Positions 51,206 to 60,370 of a stretch of DNA of 64,000 nt are shown in pieces (positions within the stretch are counted from its first letter, which is position 1; each line of letters starts with the position of its first letter). The stretch is from NCBI GenBank assembly GCA_000403315.2, contig KE159636.1, positions 3,128,854 to 3,192,853 of the forward strand. Direction: 5' to 3'. Position numbers and translations under genes: made by a program. The notes under the pieces are model-generated. The model was not told where the DNA came from. It worked only from the letters and a program-made list of their open reading frames with translations, and made no database searches. This stretch comes from Lachnospiraceae bacterium A2 (lineage in GTDB: Bacteria; Bacillota; Clostridia; Lachnospirales; Lachnospiraceae).

Positions 51206-51923
51206 GGTACATTTTCCCCTTCAGATATTGTTTTATTTTTGCCCTGACTTCTTTTCTGTATGGTTTACTGACACTCAGGATATCACCATTCATCATTTTT
51301 ATGCTTTCATAGGAATACTCGCCCACATATTCCTGATGTATCACATAGGACTGATGTATCATCAGAAAGCCTGCCGGAAGCTGTTCCATGACATTTTTCA
51401 GTTTCCCATAAAATTCCTCCTGTCCATCCTTTTTTATTATCAAAACCTTTTTATCCATGCTCATGAAATATAATATTTCCTTTACCGAAACACGAAAAAT
51501 CCGGCTTCCTCTTTGATATTCAAAGCAGCTCCCCGCATACTTTTTCCTTTTCATGCTTCTTTCAAACACTTCTTTCAGCCGAACAGCAGAAATTGGCTTT
51601 ACCAAAAATTCCAATGGCTGCATCTTGAAAAGTTCCATCGCATAACCCTGCTTTGAAGAAATATAGACGATATGGGTATCTGTATCCTCCATCTCGTCAC
51701 GGATAAAAGCTCCTATCTCAATCCCATTTTTCTGCAATAATTCAATATCAAGAAAAAGGATATCCAATCCAACACCTTTTTTCAAATCACATTCCAAACT
51801 CTCCCCGCTATACCATACCTCTATTTCAAATTTTACTGAAAATTCTGCCGAAAGCCCCTGAATCTGTTCCTCCAACAAGGAACACAAAACTTTATCATCG
51901 TCACATATTCCAACTCTGTACAT
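51195..51923 (-). CDS. LytTR family response regulator
   Basis: The product has 242 residues. The receiver domain (1-120) has the acidic pair D-D near residue 9-10 and the phosphorylation site in L-D-I-L-F-L-D-I-E-L. The C-terminal LytTR DNA-binding domain shows G-S-R-I-F-R-V-S-V-K-E-I-L-Y-F, F-Y-G-K-L-K-N-V-M-E-Q-L, F-L-M-I-H-Q-S-Y-V-I-H and S-V-S-K-P-Y-R-K-E-V. It is the first gene of the pair. The likely target is the exporter operon at 45699-49766, on the same strand just downstream. Confidence 0.9.
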   Translation of the reverse strand: MYRVGICDDDKVLCSLLEEQIQGLSAEFSVKFEIEVWYSGESLECDLKKGVGLDILFLDIELLQKNGIEIGAFIRDEMEDTDTHIVYISSKQGYAMELFKMQPLEFLVKPISAVRLKEVFERSMKRKKYAGSCFEYQRGSRIFRVSVKEILYFMSMDKKVLIIKKDGQEEFYGKLKNVMEQLPAGFLMIHQSYVIHQEYVGEYSYESIKMMNGDILSVSKPYRKEVRAKIKQYLKGKMYHVL

Positions 51924-52032
51924 ACTACCTCTCCTTTAAACAATATCGTTTCTATTGTACTTTATCTTTAGCCTGCTATCAAGGTTTGGCATTATGTAAA
52001 ATAAATTTTTCCCACAAGATATTGAGTCCCCC

Positions 52033-52355
52033 TTATCCACACCAGATGAGCGGTTCCATAGAAATGTGCTGCCCTGCCGCCGCTTGTATGTCTGGTAGCG
52101 TTGCTGGTACATAACGCTGCCGGAACTGTCTCCTCACGATTTTTATAATGCGTTCCATATCCTCTTTTGTATTTTTAATATCACTTGGCAGGCAAAGCCC
52201 GCGGAAGAAGATGCTCCTACATAAGCCGCCACTTTATCCTCAAATTCATCTACATTCGGTCCTAACGGCGAAATCCAGTTTGTTTCAAATGCTTTCTGAA
52301 TATACTGCTGCTCCTCCGTATGCATGGTAGGAGTCGCTAAAAGAATTTTCTTCAT
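52033..52355 (-). pseudogene. DegT/DnrJ/EryC1 aminotransferase remnant, middle deleted
   Basis: From ATG 52355 the frame gives M-K-K-I-L-L-A-T-P-T-M-H and W-I-S-P-L-G-P-N-V-D-E-F-E, the typical start of PLP-dependent sugar aminotransferases, up to V-G-A-S. Then it shifts frame into L-C-L-P-S-D-I and M-E-R-I-I-K-I-V, the typical C-terminal end of the same family. About 300 central residues, including the PLP lysine, are missing. It is a non-functional fusion of the two ends. Confidence 0.75.
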
Positions 52356-52409
52356 CTCTCTACTTTTCCTTTCAAATTGCCACCTTTGTGTTTGATTGAA
52401 ACGCTGCAC

Positions 52410-52688
52410 CTATTTCTTCATCTGTTGCGTTTTTATCAATATAGATACACGCAATCCCTCCTTTGTGATAGCTCCCAGCGCACAAAGGCGAAACGTGTTC
52501 TGTGGCGATGTCTTCTCGGGATATATCGTAAATCCACGCTCATAGCAATAATCATGTACCTTTTCAAAACTCCAGTTTTCATCATCTGGGTATTTCACTG
52601 TAACGCCAAGGCCTGCCTGTATATCCCTTTTGATAATATCCTTGAACCCAAGTCAAGCCCTGCATGAATCGCCTCAAAACACCTCCAA
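52410..52688 (-). pseudogene. PhnW-like aminotransferase C-terminal remnant
   Basis: Starting at about 52688 the sequence reads W-R-C-F-E-A-I-H-A-G-L-D and then, after a one-base shift, K-D-I-I-K-R-D-I-Q-A-G-L-G-V-T-V and N-W-S-F-E-K-V-H-D-Y-C-Y-E-R-G-F-T-I-Y-P, as in the end of 2-aminoethylphosphonate-pyruvate transaminases. The N-terminal two-thirds are lost; the left boundary is a direct fusion to a LysE remnant. At the end another unidentified tail (about 52370-52430, G-I-A-C-I-Y-I-D-K-N) is joined in another frame. It is not functional. Confidence 0.65.
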
Positions 52689-53081
52689 ATGTTAATTACC
52701 CTGTAATATTTTTGATATGCCTTCTGTATCAATACCCCCATGCCAATCCAAGTAAGCGTTGCAATCGTTCCAATCGTGGCTATGATAATCTCAAATAGGA
52801 GCAAAACCCATAGAGAGGCGCTATATTCCGTGACATATCCTGTCAATTATGTATTTCATAATTCCAAGCAAATCCGGCAAAAAGGCGCTTACCCCAAACA
52901 CGAAAACAGCACAAATTACCTGTACAACATAATATCCTGCAAATATCCCCCAATAAAGCGGCCCCCCTTTTTTATATCCATAATTTGTTACCGTATTTAA
53001 CGCCAATATATTCCCCGGTCCCGGCGTGAAAGCATTGATAACCGAATAGATAAAAAAATTACCTAATACATAACCCGGCAT
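52689..53081 (-). pseudogene. LysE family exporter remnant, centre deleted
   Basis: ATG 53081 has GGAGGGC upstream and gives M-P-G-Y-V-L-G-N-F-F and A-F-T-P-G-P-G-N-I-L-A-L, a normal LysE N-terminus of about 80 residues with its first helices. The frame then shifts, and what follows is a LysE C-terminus (T-L-T-W-I-G-M-G-V-L-I-Q-K-A-Y-Q-K-Y-Y) that ends in the PhnW remnant. About 70 central residues are missing. Confidence 0.7.
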
Positions 53082-53763
53082 TTTTTGCCCTCCTTTCAGC
53101 AGGTTCATTGCTGAAAAGTTCCTCCGAATAATTGGAAGATTCATAAGTTCCCTGCACAAAACTAAGCCGGGGATATGATTTCAGATCATCCAGCCTGACA
53201 GATGCGCATTTTGCCAACGGGTGGTCTTTACCTATAAAAATATGGGGCATTGCAGTAAACAATTCAAAAAAATTCAGATTGTATTCTTCAAACAGCTTTC
53301 TCAGCACATTTTCATTGCTGTTGCAAAGATACAGGATTCCCAAATCACTAAACCTGTTCCGTACATCTTCCACAATCTGGTGCGTCTGGGTTTCATTCAG
53401 GATAAACTCAAACCTTTCCTGCCCAAAATGTTGTATCAATTCCACAAACGCATTTGTTGTAAAAGTATAATGCTGCGTTGAAACACAAAACCTTTGTTTT
53501 GCAGGTTTCTTATCAATATATTTTGATTCCAGAAGTTCCATCTGCTGAACTACCTGCCTTGCATATCCTAAAAACTCCATTCCCTCCTTTGTCAGTGCTA
53601 CTCCTGCCCGGCAGCGGCTGAAAATTGTTATTCCAGATTCCTTTTCTACTTCCTTGATTGCGCCGGAAAGACTTGGCTGAGAAATATACAGTTCTTTTGC
53701 CGCTTCTGTAATAGAACCTCTTTCCGCAACGGTTATCATATATTTTAATTGTTGTAGTGTCAT
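53059..53763 (-). pseudogene. LysR family regulator, C-terminally truncated
   Basis: The gene starts with GGAGGGTAT before ATG 53763. The 234-residue frame has a complete LysR helix-turn-helix (Q-Q-L-K-Y-M-I-T-V-A, I-T-E-A-A-K-E-L-Y-I-S-Q-P-S-L-S, L-F/I-F-S-R) and most of the effector domain. It loses homology after E-L-F-S-N-E and ends in 14 residues read from the leader of the LysE gene. About 60-70 residues are missing, so it probably does not fold fully; retained DNA binding is possible. Confidence 0.75.
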
Positions 53764-53789
53764 ATACCCTCCAATCCAGCAGGCTTTTC

Positions 53790-53968
53790 AATGAAGCAGC
53801 GAGTACATCATCTGTAATGTTCCCTATTTGCTTTCTAAGTTCACTATACCGAAGAACTTCTTTTGCTGACAAAACACAAATAATTCTGGCGTTCCATCTG
53901 CTGCCGAGTATTTTAAGTCCATACTCCAACGGGCACCGAATATTATCGCTTTCTTTCCGTTGGACCAT
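53790..53968 (-). pseudogene. HxlR family regulator, N-terminal remnant
   Basis: From ATG 53968, C-P-L-E-Y-G-L-K-I-L-G-S-R-W-N-A-R-I-I and F/Y-S-E-L-R-K-Q-I-G-N-I-T-D-D-V-L are the HxlR winged-helix core. After about 60 residues the frame runs into the start of the LysR gene; a complete HxlR has about 110 residues. The wing and dimer helix are gone. It is the first of five consecutive broken genes. Confidence 0.65.
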
Positions 53969-54014
53969 AATCCTTATCTCCTGTTTTGTTTTCTATAATT
54001 ATAGACCATATACT

Positions 54015-56225
54015 CTAGATATTTCTAGTGTAACATCTAAAGATAACCCACGTGCTGATAAAATAGCAAAGCAATAAGATTGCCAAAATTCCCACTGTTG
54101 CCCCAATCTGTAACATCAATGTGGTAAAACCTATATATGCAGAGACTTCGGCTGATATGGTCTGGACAAAATAACCAATCACAACAACGGCTGCTATGAT
54201 TGCTACGATAATTGGAAGCCCAAACCATACACGCAACTGTTTCAAGATAAGTTTATTGATTTGCTGCTCATCTACACCTAATTTTCGGAGTACAGAGAAG
54301 CGGTATTTATATTGCCCTGCGTCTAAAAGCTGCTGTAAAGAAAGCACTGTAAGGCAAATTACCATCAGTACAACCGCACCATAAATCATGCCTGTTTGCA
54401 GAATAAAGTTATTTGCGATTGCGCTATTTGTTTGAAGCGTGCTGAAACGCACACCATACAAGGCACCGCTTTCTGCCTGCTCTGGGTATTCTGCTACAAA
54501 AAGCCTTTCCAGCTCCCTTGCGTTTTCGTAAGTGATGTTTTTTGTTGTTGTAATATAACGGTTTCTCATAACTGGCAGCAATTCCTCACATATTTTATCC
54601 GGGAATACATAAAGGACATCTGTATAGGAATTATAAAGTGTTTCTCCCATTGCCTCCTCGGAATAAGACTGCTCGGAAATATTCAACGTTCCCCCATCTG
54701 TTACAACGCTGGTATGTTCTGCAATAAAACTATTTCTTTCTTCTTCCGTTGCTATTGTTTTCCACTGTGTTATAAATTCATTTTCCCCTAAAGAAATCTG
54801 CCCATATCCCAACATTTTCCGTATTGCATTATAATCACTTAAAGAAATCGCCACGACAGGAAAATCATACTTTATCCGATTGTGAAAATCAGCTTTTTTC
54901 GGAAGATACAAACTAAAAGTGCAATCATACGCCGTATCTATTTCATGCGCTGCAAAAAAATCAGTGATGATTTCATAATTGTCCTGCGGCAGATTTTTTT
55001 CTTCATACACATGATTGTAGCTTGAACATACCTGCACATCATACATAGAGCGTACACCCAAATAGCCGGAAGCCCAGCCCGTCAAAATGGGCGCAGCAAT
55101 AAACAGGAAAATAGCAAGCAAAAGAGTTATGCAAATCAATGTCATCGTTTTACTGGTCGTATTTAATTTTGAAGTAATCTGCCCGTAAAAGAACAGCGCT
55201 TCCCCATGGTATCGGTGTTCCGGTGATTTTTCTTTCCATGTTACAATAAAGCTGCCAGCAAGATAAATCAATGCACCAATGAAGAAAAGCAAATCAATCA
55301 AGAGAAACAGCAGATATTGATTGAGCATTCCAGTACCTAAAGGCAGATAATATTTTTTTGCCAATGCCGCAACACTGGCTGTTGCAAAAGCATTTAGTAC
55401 AGAACATATCAGCAAGCCAGTAATAAGCATGTTCTTTTTTCCTTTTTTGATTAGGCAAAATACAGGCCAAAGCAAAGTGATCAACGGAAAAAGAATGTTT
55501 TCCCAATACATGAGCCGTACCGGAAACGCAAAGCGGGCGTCATAATAAAACCAAACCTTTCGTATTCCTGTAATAAATGCCCATACTGTAATCAGTTCAA
55601 AGAATATTACTGCAACAGAAATCCAACGGCTATTTCCCGGTTCTGGCTCGTTCTCTTTCCCTGCGGAAAGCATAGTAATAATTTTCGTTTTCTGGATGGT
55701 ACGGGTATTGAAAATTCCTATCACGAAAAAACTAAAAACAAAAAATGCCACTGTCCATAAAACCGTATCCGGGAATAAAGTCCATGATATTTCATAGGGC
55801 TTTTCATAAGCAGTAAGGAGCATTGCCGTTATAAACTGGGAACAAAATACGCCGAAAAAAATACCAATCAGAATTGAAATCATTCCCATAATCAGTGTTT
55901 CTGCAAAGAAAATTCTTCCAATGGTCTTTTGTTCCATTCCCATAATAGATTGAATGGCAAACTCTTTTTGTTTCTGCCGGAGCATATAATGGTTGACAAA
56001 CCGTATCAAGAATAACAACAGCAATGTTATCATGCAGATTACCGCTTTCATTCCATCGCTTAACATAGTAAAATCATACTCACTTCCTATATCCGGGTTA
56101 TAATAGCTGCTGGAAATAGAGAGAAACGCATAAAACAGGGTAACGCAGATTGTCATTGTGACAATGTAAACCAAATAATCTTTTGCAGACCGCTTTGCGT
56201 TTCTGAAAATTAGTTTAGCATACAT
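54015..56225 (-). CDS. BceB-type FtsX-like ABC permease
   Basis: ATG at 56225 (MYAKLIFRNAKRSAKDY) follows GGAGGAGAGAG; the frame is open earlier. The 736-residue protein has ten predicted helices in the FtsX/MacB plan, with a large extracytoplasmic domain of about 220 residues between helices seven and eight, the hallmark of BceB/VraG permeases for peptide-antibiotic sensing and resistance. C-terminal L-D-A-G-Q-Y-K-Y-R-F-S-V-L-R-K-L-G-V is the conserved coupling segment. It overlaps the ATPase gene by 11 bases. BceS and BceR follow upstream of the pair. Confidence 0.9.
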   Translation of the reverse strand: MYAKLIFRNAKRSAKDYLVYIVTMTICVTLFYAFLSISSSYYNPDIGSEYDFTMLSDGMKAVICMITLLLLFLIRFVNHYMLRQKQKEFAIQSIMGMEQKTIGRIFFAETLIMGMISILIGIFFGVFCSQFITAMLLTAYEKPYEISWTLFPDTVLWTVAFFVFSFFVIGIFNTRTIQKTKIITMLSAGKENEPEPGNSRWISVAVIFFELITVWAFITGIRKVWFYYDARFAFPVRLMYWENILFPLITLLWPVFCLIKKGKKNMLITGLLICSVLNAFATASVAALAKKYYLPLGTGMLNQYLLFLLIDLLFFIGALIYLAGSFIVTWKEKSPEHRYHGEALFFYGQITSKLNTTSKTMTLICITLLLAIFLFIAAPILTGWASGYLGVRSMYDVQVCSSYNHVYEEKNLPQDNYEIITDFFAAHEIDTAYDCTFSLYLPKKADFHNRIKYDFPVVAISLSDYNAIRKMLGYGQISLGENEFITQWKTIATEEERNSFIAEHTSVVTDGGTLNISEQSYSEEAMGETLYNSYTDVLYVFPDKICEELLPVMRNRYITTTKNITYENARELERLFVAEYPEQAESGALYGVRFSTLQTNSAIANNFILQTGMIYGAVVLMVICLTVLSLQQLLDAGQYKYRFSVLRKLGVDEQQINKLILKQLRVWFGLPIIVAIIAAVVVIGYFVQTISAEVSAYIGFTTLMLQIGATVGILAILLLCYFISTWVIFRCYTRNI

Positions 56226-56982
56226 GGCTCTCTCCTCCTCCAATGATAGTAAGGACATTCAGTATTTTATCAAAAAAGGCGTTTCTGCTGTCATTACCCT
56301 TACGCAGTTCCATAAAGATTTCCCCGTCTTTCAAAAAGAGGATACGGCTTGCATAGCTGGCGGTAAAAGCGTCATGAGTTACCATAAGAATGGTTGCCCT
56401 AAGCTGCTCATTGATACTTTGGATGGTAGACAACAGCATTTGTGATGAATGGCTGTCTAATGCCCCTGTGGGTTCATCTGCTAATAAGAGTCTGGGATTG
56501 TTGATAATCGCTCTTGCACAGGCGCAGCGCTGCTTTTGCCCCCCTGATACCTGATAGGGATATTTGTTTAGGATGTCACTGATATTCAGTTTCCCGGCTA
56601 TTTCCAGAATACGGGGTTCTACACTCCCGGCAGGTGTGTGATTGATTGCCAGTGCCAGCGCAATGTTTTCTGAAATTGTCAGTGTATCTAATAAATTGAA
56701 ATCTTGAAATACAAACCCCAAATTTTCCCTGCGAAAACGGGCAAGGGATTTTGGCTTGATTTCTGTCACATCTGTTCCCTCTAAAAAAATGTGCCCCGCA
56801 CTAACTGTATCAATGGTGGAAATACAGTTGAGCAGCGTTGTTTTTCCAGAGCCAGATGCCCCCATAATGCCGAGAAATTCCCCGGCTCCAACGGAAAAGC
56901 TAATATCTTGTATGGCTTTGGTAATATTTCCGCCATTGCCATAGTATTTCTGGATATGCTCCAGCTTCAAAATTGTGTTCAT
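56215..56982 (-). CDS. BceA-type ABC transporter ATP-binding protein
   Basis: The product has 255 residues, with AAGGAGGCTT before the ATG. It has Walker A G-A-S-G-S-G-K-T, Q-loop V-F-Q-D-F-N, signature V-S-G-G-Q-K-Q-R, Walker B L-L-L-A-D-E-P-T-G-A-L-D and H-loop T-H-D. It is of the MacB/LolD class that pairs with FtsX-like permeases. Together they form a bacitracin/lantibiotic-type resistance transporter that also signals to BceS. It lies downstream of a BceR-type operator at 57064-57077. Confidence 0.92.
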   Translation of the reverse strand: MNTILKLEHIQKYYGNGGNITKAIQDISFSVGAGEFLGIMGASGSGKTTLLNCISTIDTVSAGHIFLEGTDVTEIKPKSLARFRRENLGFVFQDFNLLDTLTISENIALALAINHTPAGSVEPRILEIAGKLNISDILNKYPYQVSGGQKQRCACARAIINNPRLLLADEPTGALDSHSSQMLLSTIQSINEQLRATILMVTHDAFTASYASRILFLKDGEIFMELRKGNDSRNAFFDKILNVLTIIGGGESHVC

Positions 56983-57063
56983 TTGATAAGCCTCCTTACT
57001 GTTTTATGCCTTTATTGTAAAGGGTGCTTTTCATTTTTTGTATCAAGTTTTCTTACGAAGTTC

Positions 57064-57077
57064 TTACAAAAATGTAA
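57064..57077. promoter_or_regulatory. Putative BceR operator
   Basis: TTACA-AAAA-TGTAA matches the T-N-A-C-A-N4-T-G-T-A-A inverted repeat proposed for BceR-like regulators. It lies 82 bases before the start of the ATPase gene, inside a longer palindrome at 57061-57080. A -10-like TACAAT lies between it and the gene on the minus strand, with no good -35, as expected for an activated promoter. Confidence 0.7.
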
Positions 57078-57092
57078 GAAGTGCAGGGCATA

Positions 57093-58106
57093 TCACCCCT
57101 GCACTCTGATAACAAAATCATTCATCTGAAAAGAAAGCGCAATCGTTGTGCCTTTGTTTTCAGAATAAGCAGTAAGCCCTATTCCCAACTTATCACAAAG
57201 ACGCTTGCAGAGATACAAACCCATTCCCGTAGAATTTTTTCCAATCCGCCCGTTCCTGCCAGTAAACCCTTTTTCAAAAATACGGGGTAAATCACTTTTG
57301 GGAATACCTATCCCATTATCGCTGACCGACAAAACAACCCTGTCATTTGTCTTTATCGCAGAAAAGTGTAAAACAGGCTGTTCAATACGATATTTTATCG
57401 CATTGCCGATAATCTGATTTAAGATGAACCGAACCCACTTATCATCAGTATAAACCCTGTTTTCTATATCATCTATCGTAATCGTCATGTTACTTTGGCG
57501 CAGGAGATATTTATTGTCTGCGACTGCACTATGCACAACATCACATAAGTTTGTCTCACGGACAGAATAGTCTTTCTCTGTATGTTCACTTCTGGCATAA
57601 TAAAGTGCCTGTTCCGTATATTGATTGATATGTTCTAACTCTGCCAGTATCTCTCTGGCAAAGGAGGAACGGTTATTCTCACAAAGCAGCTTTATTGCTG
57701 TAATCGGTGTTTTTACTTCATGTATCCACTGCTCAATGTATTCTTTATATTCTTTTCGTTCATTCTGTATTGCGCCTATTTTTTCAAGCATGGATTTTTC
57801 TGCCATCTTCATAATCTGATAAAAAACCTGCTCGTCTGCTTTCCTCGGTATCGTCATAATTTCCGGCATTAGATACCGTTCTTCTAACTGTTCTGCCATA
57901 TCCAGTAATTGATTCAAATACCTCTTTCGCACATAATAAACAACCGATAGATAAGTGGTTAAAATAATAAACCAGACTGTAAAGATAAACAGAACAGTTT
58001 GAAACCGGTTTCCATTTGCAAATAAAAACAAAGCAAGCGCCAGCATACCCATAAGGTTTACAAGAATAGCTGGTATTTGATTTTTTAGATACAGTTTTCC
58101 ACTCAT
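57093..58106 (-). CDS. BceS-like sensor histidine kinase
   Basis: The product has 337 residues. Two N-terminal helices are separated by only a few residues, the intramembrane-sensing type that depends on its transporter for input. The dimerisation helix has E-Q-W-I-H-E-V-K-T-P-I-T-A with the phospho-His. The ATPase domain shows N-Q-I-I-G-N-A-I-K-Y, D-N-G-I-G-I and T-G-M-G-L-Y. The gene overlaps bceR by four bases. Confidence 0.9.
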   Translation of the reverse strand: MSGKLYLKNQIPAILVNLMGMLALALFLFANGNRFQTVLFIFTVWFIILTTYLSVVYYVRKRYLNQLLDMAEQLEERYLMPEIMTIPRKADEQVFYQIMKMAEKSMLEKIGAIQNERKEYKEYIEQWIHEVKTPITAIKLLCENNRSSFAREILAELEHINQYTEQALYYARSEHTEKDYSVRETNLCDVVHSAVADNKYLLRQSNMTITIDDIENRVYTDDKWVRFILNQIIGNAIKYRIEQPVLHFSAIKTNDRVVLSVSDNGIGIPKSDLPRIFEKGFTGRNGRIGKNSTGMGLYLCKRLCDKLGIGLTAYSENKGTTIALSFQMNDFVIRVQG

Positions 58107-58768
58107 AATGTATATCCTTGCCTGTGTTTTGTCTTAACAAAATCAGTAAGCCCGATTTTATTGAGTTTATCGCGAATACGGGCAACATTGACACTTAGGG
58201 CATTATCATCAACATATAGTTGATTATCCCAAAGAAAGTCCACAATGTCATTTCGGGAGCAGATTTTTCCAGCGTTCTTAAAAAGATAGTATAGGATTTT
58301 CAATTCATTTTTTGTCAATTCTGCCTTTTGCCCGTTGTATTCTATTACACTGCTTGCGGGATGCAGAGTTCCCCCGTTCCATGTAAAAAATTCTGCTTGC
58401 TGGGAAGGGTATGCCCGTTTTAAAAGTGCAGCAATTTTGGCAAGCAGGATTGCAGTGTTGTAGGGCTTTGTAATAAAAGCGTCGCCACCCAGCATAATGC
58501 TGTTCAGTTCGTCCATATCTGTGTTGCTGCTTGTCACAAAAACAATAGGAATATCTGAAAAAATGCGAATCTCCGAACATATTTCAAAGCCATTGTTTCC
58601 CGGCAGCTTTATATCCAAAATAACTAAATGTGGAACAAACGCTTTTATTTGCTGGATTGTCTGGGAAAAGTCTGTAACAGCAAAAACCTCATATCCATTT
58701 CCAGATAAAAGGGTCTTTAGCTGTGCCTGTATGGTCAAATCATCTTCAACGATAAATATTTTCTTCAT
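58103..58768 (-). CDS. BceR-like OmpR-family response regulator
   Basis: The product has 221 residues. The receiver domain has E-D-D at residues 8-10, the phosphoacceptor in L-V-I-L-D-I-K-L-P and Lys in I-T-K-P-Y. The C-terminal winged helix (E-L-T-K-N-E-L-K-I-L-Y-Y-L, V-N-V-A-R-I-R-D-K-L) is of OmpR type. It heads the bceRS pair, and the bceAB genes downstream carry its likely operator. Confidence 0.92.
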   Translation of the reverse strand: MKKIFIVEDDLTIQAQLKTLLSGNGYEVFAVTDFSQTIQQIKAFVPHLVILDIKLPGNNGFEICSEIRIFSDIPIVFVTSSNTDMDELNSIMLGGDAFITKPYNTAILLAKIAALLKRAYPSQQAEFFTWNGGTLHPASSVIEYNGQKAELTKNELKILYYLFKNAGKICSRNDIVDFLWDNQLYVDDNALSVNVARIRDKLNKIGLTDFVKTKHRQGYTL

Positions 58769-58979
58769 AAAGATACCTCCCTGATACCCTATTATACTGT
58801 ATCAGAAAGGTTTTCTCAATCCATATTGCAGAATAGCAATGGAATAGTGTGCTGCTATCTATCTAACACCTTAATCCGTGAAGCTTAATTATTATTCCAT
58901 GCTATAATCGCTCTGTTTATGCGGCCTTCCGATATTTTTTTAAAATGAAATAATATCACCCATTTGGTGATGGGATATT

Positions 58980-59189
58980 GATGTTACGCCCTTTGATAAT
59001 TCCAAGACGAAAAAGCAGGGTGTCTCCAGAACTTATAAAGGATATGACGGCTACGCACCGATCATGGCATATATTGGTACGGAAGGTTATCTGTCCAACT
59101 GTGGACTGCGGGAGGGAAAACAGCACTGCCAGAAGCATACCCCTGAATTTTTACGGGAAACCATCCGTATGTGCAGAGAGATTACGTAG
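58980..59189 (+). pseudogene. IS1380-like transposase fragment
   Basis: The frame D-V-T-P-F-D-N-S-K-T-K-K and G-Y-D-G-Y-A-P-I-M-A-Y-I-G-T-E-G-Y, 69 residues to TAG, resembles an internal segment of IS1380 transposases, including one of the catalytic Asp region. There is no start and no continuation beyond R-E-T-I-R-M-C-R. It is a remnant of an insertion element in the decay zone. No terminal repeats of a full element are visible. Confidence 0.65.
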
Positions 59190-59223
59190 TTGTTGATAGG
59201 CCTTGGCCGAAGTAATATATGGC

Positions 59224-59321
59224 GGCATGCTTTTGCGGAGGTATATACAGCTTTCGCAGATTTCCAATTGTAAAATCGTCCTACCAGGTAACCATATGAA
59301 AAACCAAGGGGAAAGCATGCC
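59224..59321. repeat. Inverted repeat of 10 bp, 98-bp span
   Basis: GGCATGCTTT at 59224-59233 is the inverse of AAAGCATGCC at 59312-59321. It follows the transposase fragment. It may be the end structure of a small non-autonomous element, or a chance long-range hairpin. Confidence 0.35.
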
Positions 59322-59419
59322 ATTTTTTAAGGTTTTCCAGTATTCCTAACTGTCATTTAGAGCCAAAATCAATCATCATTCATTAAAATACTGTCTTTGA
59401 AGGACAATTTATCAAGAGT

Positions 59420-59638
59420 AAGCCAATCAGATTTAGGATTGGCTTCATAAAACAACCAATTTCACGGATTCAGGTTATCTATATTTTCTCCTAATCAAAT
59501 TCTATATCTCCCAAATTAGTATTGGTTTTGGGAGATATTCAATCTTGTCTGGGAAAATTCACATAAAATGTATTGCGCCCACTGCTGTGCATTTCATTCG
59601 TAAAAAGAAAGCCAGGCCTATAATCACTATGGCCTGGC
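59420..59638. other. Gene-free stretch with three separate hairpins
   Basis: AAGCCAATC/GATTGGCTT (59420-59445), TATCTCCCAAA/TTTGGGAGATA (59505-59537) and GCCAGGCC/GGCCTGGC (59611-59638) are perfect stems in a row. No gene is supported from 59190 to 59808. They may be leftover terminators of deleted genes or a small structured RNA. Confidence 0.35.
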
Positions 59639-59808
59639 CCCCCTGTGGCAATTTTCACTTACAGAGTCTTTCTGAACCCTTATAGCAAACTTTCCTTTCC
59701 TATGTATTTGGTCAATCTGCCGCCGGATTCCCTGTGTTTTAGTTTTGACAAAATCAGCGAAAACCCAGCATTTATGCGGCTTTCTTAACCTTGTCCTATT
59801 ATAACGCA

Positions 59809-60344
59809 TTAGTCTCTGTTCCAGATTCTTCCCACCGGGTTGTGGGGATTGCACAAAATCATCAGCGTGGTCTGGGGATTGGAAAGTTTCCGCTCCAAAT
59901 CTTCAAAATCCATCTGATAGGCATTTTCATCATAGCGCAATGGACTTTCCATAATATTCCTTCCGTTATTCACAATGGAATTGAAGAATATATTGTAAAC
60001 CGGCGTCTGAACCAGTACATTTTCTCCTGGTGTTGTCAGCTTGCGCACCATACTGGAAATGGCCGGAACTACTCTTGTACAGAACACAAGCCACTCCTTT
60101 TCCATAGAAAAACCATGCCTGTGCTCCCACCAGCCCATATAAGCCTGATACCATTCTTCCGGCACAATGGAATAGCCAAATACGCCATGGGCTGCCCTTT
60201 CCCTGATTGCCTCCTGAATTTCCGGCGCTGTCTGAAAATCCATATCTGCCACCCACATAGGCAGTTCCTGCTCTTTCACATCCCACTTGCGGGAAGGCTT
60301 GTTCCCAGAGGACCTACCTTTTCAAAGCCGGAATAGTCGCTCAT
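59809..60344 (-). pseudogene. MalY/PatB aminotransferase remnant
   Basis: Reading from ATG 60344 (M-S-D-Y-S-G-F-E-K) and then, after a frameshift near 60310, K-W-D-V-K-E-Q-E-L-P-M-W-V-A-D-M-D-F gives the normal N-terminus of a MalY/PatB cystathionine beta-lyase. It runs through W-L-V-F-C-T-R-V-V-P-A-I and L-C-N-P-H-N-P-V-G-R-I-W, then stops. The PLP lysine and C-terminal half, over 200 residues, are absent. The gene is broken at both ends. Confidence 0.75.
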
Positions 60345-60370
60345 TTGAAGCACTACCGGACTTTCCCGCA

